The position numbers and the translations under genes are program-made. Of a stretch of 64,000 nucleotides of DNA, positions 53,702 to 64,000 are shown one piece after another; position 1 is the stretch's first letter, and every line of letters begins with the position of its first letter. This stretch comes from Allacma fusca. Taxonomy: Eukaryota; Arthropoda; Collembola; Symphypleona; Sminthuridae. The notes below the pieces were generated by a model. That model saw only the letters and a list, made by a program, of their open reading frames with translations, searched no databases and was not told the origin of the DNA. The DNA lies in NCBI GenBank assembly GCA_947179485.1, contig OX359248.1, positions 27,165,378 to 27,229,377 on the forward strand. Reading direction: 5' to 3'.

Positions 53702-54409
53702 ATGTGGAAACTATCTCTGGTTTTTACTGTAACAATCGCCCTTACTCTGGGCCATGTCAGGATTCGGTCACCGCCGAATCGAAGCAGTCTCTGGCGTGAT
53801 CCTGCTTTTCAGCAGTACAATCCACCAGCGAACTACGACGACGACGGCCTTTATTGCGGTCGGGTACACCAATGGCCGGTTGACAACCGTTGTGGAGTAT
53901 GCGGGGATCCTGTGACTGATCCAGTCCCAAGGCCCAATGAAAATGGAGGAACATTTGGAAGGGGAATAATTGCTGGAAGATATGCTCCTGGAGAGGTAAT
54001 TTTTTTCTTATAACAAAAGTCTGAGGTCTAATTGTAATTAACTCAATATGGTAGTAACATTAATTTCCTATATTTTTGTAAGATTATTCCATTGAGTGTG
54101 GAATTTACTATCTCCCACATCGGCTTCTTCGAGGTTCAAGTTTGTGATCAACTTCCTGAAACTGACAGCTGCTTCCGTAAATTAAAGTTCGGAGACGGAA
54201 GTGAGAGATATACTCTAACCCCTCCAGAGAGACCAATATGGATAAACACAACTGTGGTTCTTCCCTTAGACATTAAATGTCAGCAATGTACCCTGAGGTT
54301 GCATTACAGAGCGGGTAACAACTGGGGTGACTGTGGTGACGGAACAGAAGGCATGGGATGCGGACTTCAAGAAACTTTCAGAAGTTGCGTCGACATTTCC
54401 GTCTTGTAA
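53702..54409 (+). CDS. AA15 lytic polysaccharide monooxygenase 2 (206 aa)
   Basis: The architecture and exon lengths are identical to LPMO 1: 294 nt (53702-53995) and 327 nt (54083-54409) flank a phase-0 intron of 87 bp. The signal peptide MWKLSLVFTVTIALTLG is followed by His18 (HVRIRSPPNRSSLWRDP). The second copper histidine is in VEFTISHIGFFEVQV. CGVCGDP, GGTFGRGIIAGRY, ETDSCFRKLKFGDGS and LQETFRSCVDI complete the AA15 signature. An AATAAA follows at 54421-54426. It is the closest relative of the neighbouring copies and clearly a tandem duplicate. The substrate (chitin or cellulose) cannot be decided from sequence. The Met at 53702 begins the signal peptide, although an in-frame Met lies at 53681. 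Confidence 0.93.
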
Positions 54410-54589
54410 AACAAGAATGTAATAAATAATTTGACAATCAGCGTTTAAAGCCAGTTCCACCGAATTTTCTTACCAAAATTTTGCTAATGTTGATATTCGA
54501 GAAACGCATAGATAATTTTTCTAGGATGCAAAGAATACAATAACGTATGTGCATGTTTTGATAAGTTAGCATATCAGTAACGACATCTG

Positions 54590-55602
54590 GGGCCTATTTC
54601 ACCAATTCAACTCTTCACTTTTCATTTTTCACTTTGCGATAAACGCAAAGTGAAAAGTGCGGAGCAAATCTCAAAGCAAACTCACCAACTTTGCATTTAA
54701 AGTGAGGAGTGCAAATTTTTGAACGGTAAACATCAAATGTAAACATACAATAGTGAGCACCCAATGAAATATTTAAGCTCATATCATATTGCCTCACAAA
54801 GTCCCAGAAGATCTCGTTATCACCATTCGTTTTATCCTGGATCATGGTTGGTGAGTAGTTTAAACTATTGTAGTTTAGTAGTTTTTTTTGACAGCACGAC
54901 AAACACTTGATTTGCTGAAACCATGCATGTCAGCAACGGCATGATACTGTCCCCCATTACCCAGCCAGTGCAACGCTATTAGTAACTGCTCCTCCGGAGA
55001 CATTGCATTATTCATATTTGTTTTGGCCCTAAAACGGTCCTACTCTTTCTAGGATATGTTCTATTTCGGAGGATCTCATTCGGAACTTTTCGATGGTAAA
55101 GTTAATGCGGGTTCGGTAAACTCCGAGGGTATACGCAGTGTCATCATCTACTTCGTCACTGCTATCAAACAGCAGATTCATTTTGATTCATAACGAGAAT
55201 AATAACAAATGGTAGTATGATACGTACCTTATTATTATGACGCAATTTCAGAGCACAAAGTTAACTTAGTTGGAGTTTAGATTGGAATTTTAAATAAGTA
55301 AACCAATTTATGTTTATGTGTGTACGGGTAAGTTTAGAAACTACATTATATTTAATGCTACATGTACCAAGTGCAAAAGGTGGAGACCCTTTACATTTAT
55401 TTCGTGGAAATTTGCAAAACTCTGCACTTTTGCATTTTCCCGGCGAGTATTGTGAAACGTAAATTGCAAAATCCGGTGTGAAAAGTTACTACTTTGCATT
55501 TTGCAATTGACAAATGCAAAGTTCAATGGTGGAACAAAAACTTTTCAAAACCAAATGAAAAGTGAAAATTGAGGAGTGAAGAGCGCTTGGTGAAATAGGC
55601 CC
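54590..55602 (-). mobile_element. PIF/Harbinger DNA transposon, internally deleted (1,013 bp)
   Basis: Inverted termini GGGCCTATTTCACCAA (left) and the complement TTGGTGAAATAGGCCC (right) are flanked by a 3-bp direct repeat CTG (54587-54589 and 55603-55605). Three-base target duplications and GGGCC termini fit PIF/Harbinger. Further inwards are CACTTTTCA-rich subterminal repeats in opposite orientation at both ends, and a perfect GCAAAGTGAAAAGTG palindrome region near 54635-54660. The interior still encodes part of a HARBI1-like transposase on the minus strand. It lies in the spacer between LPMO 2 and LPMO 3. Confidence 0.88.
54875..55181 (-). pseudogene. Truncated HARBI1-like transposase fragment
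   Basis: Reading leftwards from Met at 55181, a frame gives SDEVDDDTAYTLGVYRTRI then KFRMRSSEIEHILERVGPF. A one-base frame change after GPF restores RAKTNMNNAMSPEEQLL and the typical GQYHAVADMHGFSKSSVCR helix-turn-helix of Harbinger transposases. It stops soon after. The DDE catalytic part is missing, so it cannot be active. Confidence 0.8.
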
Positions 55603-55605
55603 CTG

Positions 55606-57339
55606 GTGTCATTTCCTAAGCAGCTTTGAACTGCATATTTCGCTTTGATGGAATAAAGCTTCCAAAATTTAAGTAAATGGTACAAATTTGCTACCTAATG
55701 GTCTGACAACTTGCAATTGCATTTGAACACTGAGAAAATTAAATAGAATGTTCAAGGACCAGTGATGCTTAAGTAGTTTCTGTTGTTACAACTGTGTAAT
55801 AACTTATTGCAAGGTAAGCAAATAATGTAGAACTCCAGTAAATCTAATATTTCATTATCTTCAACTGCTCCGCCAATCGGAAATAGTACGCTTTTATGTA
55901 AACATATGAATGTCGTGTACTTATAAGTATTGGCAGTATTAGAATCCTTGAATGGTGAAGCAAGGTCAATGCGATTGTAATAAATTCAAATAGAGATTGC
56001 CTAGCTAGCTGTAAAAATATTGTATGATATTAACAAATCTCAATATCGTAAATACAGATTGATATGTACTTACTTGGTGTAAAGTCACTTTTGCTTTATT
56101 GTAGTTGTTTCTCTTCATCTATTCAGTAACTTTCTCCAGGGAGAAAACTCTTTATGATTGAAATAAAAATGGTCTATTCACAGAGGGACATCCTTATTGA
56201 GACTTCGGTTATTGGCAAATACTGTCACTTACATTCATCAAGTAAAGCATTAAGACTATTATTTCATGTTGCAAGATCACACCTTTGAGCTACATTTTTT
56301 GTATTCGTGAAATCAGTTTTAGGTACATGAAGATCCATTCATTGATACTAAAACGTGCAAATTACTAATGGGCAAAAAGTAATTTTCCGCCATGCAAAAT
56401 GTGAGACGATTTTTGTCTGCAACTTCTTCCGTACTTATCCTCTCTGCTTAAGAACTTACATAAGGCATAGGCAAATGAGTAGTTCTGCAGCATTTGTCAC
56501 TGCATTATGAAACTATTAGGTGGTGAATATAATGGTTTGTAAAACCATCGTGAATCGACCGAAAGAGATTAATGTACAAGGTTAGGAAAGATTCAATGAA
56601 AGCGCAACGTATTTTGCATATTATGCAAGTCCTTGAGCGTCTTTTTTATAGCCTGATGGCCTGATTCAATTTCTATATTTTGTCATACGTTACTAAACCA
56701 TGTATTAGTCAACAAAATTACAAGTCAATATTAGTTCATTTTTTGTAAAAATAATTCTAATCTGTACTTGTATCTTGCATACACCGTATCTTAAATAAAA
56801 CATGCAATCAGCATACAAAGAGTTCCAAATAGCATACTATGTTAGAACTTAAAATTACAACCTATTAACCCGCACATGAAATCACCAATGAAAATAAATC
56901 ACCTGAAAGAATTAAGTTCACAGCTATATATACATAAGCCTGTAGTACTTTTTTTTAGCAATAATCAAGTACAAGCGGAATGATGGAAAATGGAAAGTTT
57001 GACTCATTGTCAGTAGTGAACGCCGTCAGAGTCCAGACTTGACCGCAACTCATACATGATAGGTAACATTTTCTATAAATAGCTGAATACGCCTGTAATT
57101 TCGAGATAGATTAATAAAGACAGGTGCTGAAAGGAATCCTAAAACTTTCTTTAGTTCTGTGTACTTCATATTTCAGTTGCAAAGTAAAGCAGCTGGCTCA
57201 AATCTGAGCTTCTTTAATTAGGACACAATAATTTTTCAGCTTTGTATTCCTTAGATTTTTACCCGAATCAGAAATACAAAGATCCCACCCGCTATCACAA
57301 ATTTCGGAATATTTGTTCCCTTATAATTTCTTTTAAAAA
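55606..57339. other. Spacer upstream of LPMO 3
   Basis: No gene is recognised in 1.7 kb. A TATAAAT at 57074-57080 could serve LPMO 3 with a leader of about 235 nt; it is farther away than in the other two copies. Confidence 0.45.
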
Positions 57340-58044
57340 ATGCTTGAAATTTGGAAACTATTGACAATACTTAATATAACAATAGGTCTAAGTCTTAGTC
57401 ACATTAGGCTTCGATCTCCACCGAATCGAAGCAGCCTCTGGCGTCACCCAGATTTTCAACAATATAATCCAAGACCAAATTATGATGACGCCGGCCTATA
57501 TTGCGGTAGAGTACTTCAGAAAGAAAATGATACGCGTTGTGGAATTTGCGGGGATCCTATAACTGACAAGGTTCCAAGACCAAATGAAAACGGGGGAATC
57601 TACGGGAAGGGAATAATTGCTGGACGATATACTGCTGGAGACGTGAGTAGTTTCTGTAAATCCAAATAAAATATTTACTATGTTTGTGAATGTAGTATTT
57701 ATTCTAGATTTTTTAAGGCTATTCTCTTGAGTGTGGAGTTCGCAGCTACACACTTTGGCTACTTCGAGGTTCATCTCTGTGATCAGTTTCCTGAGACTGA
57801 CAGCTGTTTCCGTAAGCTGAAGTTCGAAGACGGAAGCGAGAAGTACAGGTTGGCTCCCCCTAAAAGACCGCTGTGGGTAAACGAAACTGTGATTCTTCCT
57901 TTAGATATTCGTTGTGAGCAGTGTACTCTTAGATTACATTATAGAGCAGGAGACAGCTGGGGGTATTGTGGAAACGGTAGGGAAGATATGGGATGCGGTC
58001 TTCAGGAAACATTCCGGAGTTGTGCGGACATTTCTATTCAATGA
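57340..58044 (+). CDS. AA15 lytic polysaccharide monooxygenase 3 (209 aa)
   Basis: Exons 57340-57642 (303 nt) and 57718-58044 (327 nt) are joined at the same phase-0 position as in LPMO 1 and 2. The signal peptide ends before HIRLRSPPNRSSLWRHP, giving the N-terminal copper histidine at residue 21. The second brace histidine lies in VEFAATHFGYFEVHLC, and the C-terminal LQETFRSCADI carries the likely axial Phe. It is the most diverged of the three, with NYDDAGLYCG in place of NYDDDGLYCG and GDAILLSVEF at the splice join. The acceptor used is TTTTTTAAG; the alternative acceptor ATTCTAG leads to an immediate stop. Confidence 0.92.
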
Positions 58045-58792
58045 TATCTCTTTTTTGGAGATGTTGAGAGTAGAGACAAAAGTTTTATAAAATTCGCCGA
58101 AAACACGTTGAACTGGTACAAAGGGGCTTTTTCCGGCTGAAGAAACTATTGCAGGCAATCAAAATGTGCAATGATTCAAGATTAAATAACCGTGGTAGTA
58201 ATCTTGGAAAATAAAATAATTCAATAACCTGGTTATATTATTAGGATGAGGCACTCAATTTATTGTAACGAATTTTGGTGCACAATATAACTAATTTCAC
58301 ATAATTTTGCATTGTGCTACGAAGTTTCTCAAAGTTGAAAATACTAATTTATGATAGCCATGCGTTTAGAGATTCCAATATAATATACGTACACGTGTGT
58401 GATTCATAAAAAACATAATAATGCACAGAACATCAACTGTGGACGTTTACAATTCCCAAACAGCTAACCAACATTCTCAAGCATGTCACAAACTGTACTT
58501 GTCTTCTAAGGCAAACGACATATGTTCTTAAAAAATACATGGAAGGAAATGAAATAATATTCCCGTACTACTGTAACTGGTCTAATAAAAGTAGTTCCCA
58601 TCAAAATTACAAGTAATTATTTACAAATACAATGTGAACATGATAGAACAGGGAATATAGTATGTCGCTGCTCACAGTAATACACATGAGAATAAAATTC
58701 TAGTTAATTAGAAAGATGTTCAAATTTTCAGTGAATATTCTAGATACATAATACATATGTGAAGTACAAGATCAACAAAAACAAAGCCTAGA
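58045..58792. other. Spacer between convergent LPMO 3 and SDR genes
   Basis: 750 bp of AT-rich DNA containing the 3' UTRs of both neighbours. Nothing else is recognised. Confidence 0.6.
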
Positions 58793-60868
58793 TTACAAAT
58801 GGTATTCTTCAGGTTTGAGCTGAACAAGAGAAGCACTTTTCTCCCATAAATCCTTTGCCAATTGTTCGTTTTGGGCTAGTTCAGATGGTTCAGAACGCTG
58901 TGGAGAAAAATTGTATATTAAATATGTAATGGATTCTAAAACATCTCTAAGTATCTAGAATAAATTATTCTTATGCGTGCTCACCTTGCAGTTTTCCCAG
59001 TATTCCCCTGTGATACCTTCAACTTCTTCAGACACTGCAATATCGATTGTGGGTTGTGCACCCTCCCAAGGAGTCTAGTAAAACCGATCAATATATAATT
59101 CATAGGTTCAGTAGAGGTTGCATCCAATGTTATATAATTTTAAATAATATATTAATATATATACTCAGCAGTCCCTGAGTACAAATTACCTTGAAGTAAA
59201 TTTGAGAAACCATAACCATGTATTTAAAAGCTTTGCGGGCGTGGCGGAATATGGCAGTTTTTACCCCACCTGGGTTAATAGCATTAGCAACAATTCCAGA
59301 ATGACCTGCGGCCTTCAAACGTCGAGCAAGTTCTTTGGTGAACAAGATGTTACATAACTTTGTTCGCGCATACAAAAGTTTTGGCTCCCAAAATTTTTCA
59401 GCATTCAAATTATCCAAATCCAACGTCTTCGTCCACGTGTGAGCAACGGAGGAAACCGCAATTATCCTAGCCTTGCCAGTCTTTATCATTAGACCTGAAG
59501 TTGAACAGTTACAACACACACACGTGAGAAATTCGATTAAGTGCATGCGTCTCATTCGAAATACACGGCAGCTACCAGAATATCGGCATCTGGCCATCTC
59601 TTAGGGCATAATCACATGTGCAATAAAACCTCGGTACAAGCTACCAGAAATGTCTGGTCTTTACAAAAACTACCCCTTCTAAGCAGTTTCTTAAGCACTG
59701 CAACGATTCATTGAATGTGTGCCCTAATAATGAGAACTCCTTTAATTTCACTTCTCCTTTTAACAGTAATAAAACATATTCCCCGTGCAGGAATATACTT
59801 TTATTATGTCATCACAAAGGGAGAGTTTTTGAAGAAATTACAATTACATGTAGGATGGAGTTCGTTTAAATGGCAACTTCAACCCCAAAATCGCCGCTTG
59901 AATTTGGAATTTATTAAATTTTGATGATGACGGAATTATGCGGAGGGGGGAATATAAAGGGGTTGTGTTTTTAAATTATGTCAATGTGACGGCGGTCTAA
60001 AATTGCTGAAAACCCCTACCGAGATTTTACTGTAGTTTATTATTAAACTGACCCATAAGCAAATTAGTGAGAAGAAATGGGCCAAAGTGATTGGTGGCAA
60101 ACTGATATTCCAATCCATTATCGAGAATATTTTTTCTCAGACCAGCCACACCAGCATTGTTAACCAAAATGTCCAATCGTGTTTCCTCTTTAAGTACCTC
60201 CGCAGCGAACTTCCTAACTGACGACATATCGCTCACATCCAATTCCTTTGGAACGGCGTTGCTGGTATTAGTAGACTTGTTGATTTCATCTAAATAAAAC
60301 ATCCAATGGATTACCGTTCACGTCCTAAACACGAAGGATTCACAAGGTCATGCAAAGTTATCGTTCATCACAAAACTTGAGACAGAAAAATTCAACTCGG
60401 TACTGCTACCCAACTTCAATAATGACAGCTGCAAAAAAAACTAGTCTTCCCGTGGTCGTTTCCCATGACTTCAAGAATACGTCAATTAAGTTCAAACACA
60501 AAATCGTACTTACCGCATGCTTTCCGAGCTTTGTCAATACTTCTGCATGCCAGGATAACTTTTGCTCCCCGACGAGCTAACTCCTTCGCAGCTTCATAGC
60601 CAATTCCTACACAAAGCCACCAAAAATTTAGCCCATTTTCAATACGAATCTGCCCACATAATTATATACCTACGGGTTTGGTGCCCATACAAAAAATTAA
60701 CGTATTCCCATAATTACCGCTGTTAGCTCCTGTGATTATTGCCACTTGTCCATCAACTCTCTTCTTGCTCTTGCATATTCCAGTTATGGCCTTAAAATAA
60801 ATTTTCACAGCCACTGCCACAAAAACAATTACAGCTGGAGTCCAAAGCAAAAACTGAAGAAAACCCAT
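58793..60868 (-). CDS. Short-chain dehydrogenase, retinol dehydrogenase 11-14-like (326 aa)
   Basis: This is an NAD(P)-dependent oxidoreductase anchored to a membrane by an N-terminal hydrophobic segment (residues about 5-28). Six exons (60868-60718, 60606-60514, 60289-60053, 59494-59190, 59074-58985, 58897-58793) join in phase. The Rossmann motif TGANSGIG begins at Thr46, and ACRS follows strand 2, a feature of RDH-type SDRs. NNAG is at 125-128, the catalytic Ser at 175/176 in AVSSVAH, and YARTK (Tyr202, Lys206) is the active-site pair. NPGGVKT and the C-terminal GEYWENCK and LAKDLWEKS segments are typical of RDH11-14. Substrate could be retinoids or other lipid aldehydes/alcohols; sequence alone does not settle this. 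All catalytic residues are intact. Confidence 0.93.
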
Positions 60869-63202
60869 CTTTCTCTCGGTCAGACACCGCCAAGCGACTC
60901 AAGTACTGATAGTTGCTCACTGTCTCCTAGAAAATATACAACACAGAACAAAAATGCCCCAACGTGAAAACACTTGATTCCTTCAAATGAAGCTTAAAAC
61001 TAATTTGACTCAAATACCCTACGATTTATTCACTGCATGCATACTAAACACACCAATCTGCTTTCAAATATCTCTACACACCACTGCAACTAATGTTGCA
61101 TCGTACCTGTTCCTTACGGCCTTACAACTCTTACAAGATATCTATTTACAGTATCCCGAGCCTTGAGTAGGATTTAACTGGAAGCTATAGTTACTTCAAA
61201 GTCGACTTTTGTAATTCACAGGTCATAACGTCATAAGGATTAGGCTCTGCTTCGTCGTTAATTTCTATTTATCTACTTCGCCAGCTCATCTAAAGTGCTT
61301 TTCCCACGATCAGGTTTCCGAAGCTACAATAATAACTCTCATAATTACAAATCATTAACTACATCCCAGAATATAGGCTCCTGAGAATTTGTAAATAGCA
61401 ACTAGGAAACTAACCGTACTGCAATGCCCTTTAAAAATTCTGAAGAGAGAATCCATCCCCGCAATGCAATCAACTCAATACAAATTCAAAATCTCATATA
61501 CAAATAATAGACACACATCCTATCAGAAAAATTAATTTGCTCTCAAGTCTTTTTTAAAAATTCAACACACCTTAACCACACACAAGGAATTACTGGATTA
61601 TGACGTCACTTTGACTGATTGTGAGGGTCAGCTATCACCTTTATCTTTGCTCAGAAGACTCTAAGCCACGATGGGAGTTATCAATTTCTTTACGACCAAA
61701 TAAAAAATACGGCCACGTTAGCTAGCGTTCTACCATCGTGTCAATTCTCAATAAAAAAAATAGGAATTTTATAATTCGTGACGTTACCTCTTCCCAAATC
61801 CGTGTTTACAGCAAACCTCTACCACTGCCGCAATGACTTGACTACTTGGTCAAAAAATCAAACTGATGACAAGACCGGTTTCTCCTTCTAATACGGTCAC
61901 CGCGTACAACTCCTGTAGCCTGACTAATTGCACTAGCACATTCAAACGGACTGAGGATATGAGACTCAGTGATACTGAGACGGTGAGAATCACAAGTCCA
62001 TCCGACTGACGTGCTTTCACACAATCATCACTTTTTGAATTGAAGGAAACCCCACTACAAAACGGCCTATTCTTCCTCTAGAATATTCTTTTTCCAAGTG
62101 ATTTTTATTACAAACAAAAATAAATTCAAAGGACTATTAATTTAAATGTTCACGCACGCTCATATATTAATTTTCATTTGTATTTATTTTAATTAATTAA
62201 ATTTAATTAAAACGTACAATGCACTTCATTCAATGCAACCTTCCAGTGCTCACCAGATTTACTTTCATCATTTCATCAATCTATCAGTTCCTACTATGCA
62301 ACCACAAGTTACAGAATAATTATTCGAGATTCGAGCAGATTTTAAAATACAGATATTAAAGTCAAAATTCATCGTCAGATAATGGTTTAATTGTGTAGTT
62401 CAAGAATGGTAGTAACTTATAATTAAATATCGGCCGGGCAGTTGGTTATCTACCTTCAGGAAATTATAGCCTACGTTCTCATTGAATTCGAATTGCTAAT
62501 AATTGAATTCCTTTATTTAATAATAATTTATATAAATGCACCCTTCAAGATTTGAACTTTCCACAAAAAGAATTGGATTTTGTGGTGATATGTACGGATT
62601 GAGATTAGAATTACTATTATGAAGAGTATTGAAAGGGAAAAATTAAATAATTTATTTATGTAGACAGCTTTAGAAAATGTATTTTAGTCGGTTTATAAAA
62701 ACTATACTCTTAATGTTTCCTTTATTATGTAAAGATCTAACTTTTTTTATGAGGACTGAGAGCAACGGTACAACTTGGATTTCAAATCCCGGAAGTTTGA
62801 TATAAATTCAAAGTGAGTTAAAATGCTAGTAAGTAAATGTAAGTGCGAGGATTGTAACAAAGAGAGGAACTCACCCAATTTTTGAAGTAGGGCTAATTTG
62901 ATCAATTCACACAATATTTCTGCAAAAAGAGCCCAAGGGTTTTGAGGACTCGGTCTCCGGCACAGTACTAAAAGGAGTTGTGTGGAGTTGCTGACCGTGT
63001 GTGGGGCAAAAGCAACGGCAAATAACAAACACTGTTTTAAGAGCTGTGGAACACGATATATAAAGCGTACCTGAGAAAAACTTGGATTGAAAATTGAAAT
63101 AGTCTACTTATATGTGGGATAGGGGAGACAATTATTGCATGGCATAAACGAAATCCTATACTCTACATTGTATGCACTATGCAGTATATCGTCGGTGAAG
63201 AG
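60869..63202. other. Intergenic, 5' flank of the SDR gene
   Basis: No gene recognised. A perfect CRE palindrome TGACGTCA lies at 61601-61608, about 730 bp upstream of the SDR start. A 93-codon minus-strand frame at 62747-63028 lacks a recognised domain. AT-rich tracts surround 62170-62210. Confidence 0.45.
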
Positions 63203-64000
63203 GCAAAATGATCTAGGTGCATAATCGATTAGAATCAAAATGATCTACATAACTTTTTCCCTAAAGGCAAAATGAACTGGGTGCAAGCCTCTTTAAAAGC
63301 AAACTGATCTACATACAATTTTCCTTAAAAGCAAAATGATCTAAGTGCTGGTCTAATTTTTTTTTGTGAGAAAACTAGCATCTGTAAGGAGGACACGTGG
63401 CTTATAAGGGCTAACCATGACTGTAATTGACCTACGGTTGTGGGTTAATATTCTCTGAAGGGTTTGCTATTACTAAGGATCATTCCGGCAACTAAAGTTA
63501 ATTTCACTTATTGCATCTAATACATTTTTAGTTACGAAAACTGCAACATTCATTTATTTTAAAATCGACGAATTTAAAGACGAATCAAAATCACAGTAAG
63601 CTCATGTGTTAGTGTGCACATTGAATTGGTTGAATGAATTCTCAACGTGGAGTTTTTTCAAATCGTATTCTACGATCATCACCATTATTATAACATTCGG
63701 AATCATTTTCAAATGGTAAATCATAATTGACAACATTTTTTTTTCAATGTTACTGAAAGAAAGAAATGGAGGCATTGGTGAATTAAATGCATATATAAAA
63801 GATTTTGAATACCTCGCATTTTTGTACACCGGCATTAGAATGTGTTTACTTATATTGTTTTTATTATAATTTGTATCTAGATCATTTTGCTTTTAGGAAA
63901 AGCTGCATCTAGATCATTTTGCTTTTAAAATTCAATGCAAATAGATCATTTTGCCTTTAGTGAAACTGCAAGTAGATCATTTTGATTCTAATCGATCATG
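63203..64000. mobile_element. Inverted-repeat element (MITE-like), cut by the window edge
   Basis: The left arm (63203-63350) has about five units of GCAAAATGATCTA, and the right arm (63860-64000) has about four units of the complement TAGATCATTTTGC. The segment ATCGATTAGAATCAAAATGATCTA occurs at 63224-63247 and inverted at the right edge (63973-63996). No transposase frame lies between. Multiple subterminal repeats in opposite orientation suggest a non-autonomous DNA transposon. Its right end and target duplication cannot be seen, so the superfamily is unknown. Confidence 0.65.

Noticed and set aside
57690-57717. Acceptor ATTCTAG at about 57708 for LPMO 3
   Set aside because: It gives an in-frame stop at once; the TTTTTTAAG acceptor keeps the frame and the family alignment.

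Overview
The window is nuclear DNA from an animal, most likely an arthropod. Genes are split by short GT-AG introns, base composition is AT-rich, and the set includes a neuropeptide F precursor and AA15 lytic polysaccharide monooxygenases. A bacterial-type GHL10 glycosidase beside the LPMOs would fit a springtail (Collembola, known for acquired carbohydrate-active genes) or a related non-insect arthropod; this placement is an inference. All gene models were spliced by eye from reading frame, splice sites and family similarity. Every listed exon set is phase-consistent and ends at a stop.

Layout. 0.3-1.9 kb (+): a RING finger fused to a Rab-type GTPase. 3.45-4.12 kb: a non-autonomous hAT element with an 8-bp target duplication. 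5.2-7.3 kb (+): HIF1AN (FIH), tail to tail with NDUFA2 (-, 7.5-8.0 kb). 8.65-10.06 kb (+): a 256-residue cysteine-peptidase-like protein with NACT and DSHAH motifs. 11.66-14.24 kb (-): a second RING-Rab fusion, a diverged paralogue of the first. 14.2-20.7 kb: no recognised gene. 20.7-23.3 kb (-): an NHA-type (SLC9B) Na+/H+ antiporter. 23.3-31.8 kb: no recognised gene. 31.8-42.5 kb (+): neuropeptide F with a cassette exon in a long intron. 42.5-48.7 kb: no recognised gene. 48.7-51.0 kb (-): secreted clip-like + GHL10 protein. 52.3-58.0 kb (+): three tandem AA15 LPMOs, with a decayed PIF/Harbinger transposon between the second and third. 58.8-60.9 kb (-): a retinol-dehydrogenase-like SDR. 63.2-64.0 kb: an inverted-repeat element that runs to the window edge.

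How the genes work together. The GHL10 gene and the three LPMOs form a plausible secreted polysaccharide-attack cluster. The two RING-Rab genes share seven intron positions and RING spacing, yet differ in prenylation signal (CKC versus CTIM) and in the GTPase switch II (WDCGGQ versus WDVGYV). This suggests one conventional switch and one probably hydrolysis-deficient partner. They are the best candidate here for an undescribed system: a membrane-anchored small GTPase carrying its own TRAIP-like E3 ligase module. HIF1AN, NDUFA2, SLC9B and the SDR are ordinary housekeeping genes.
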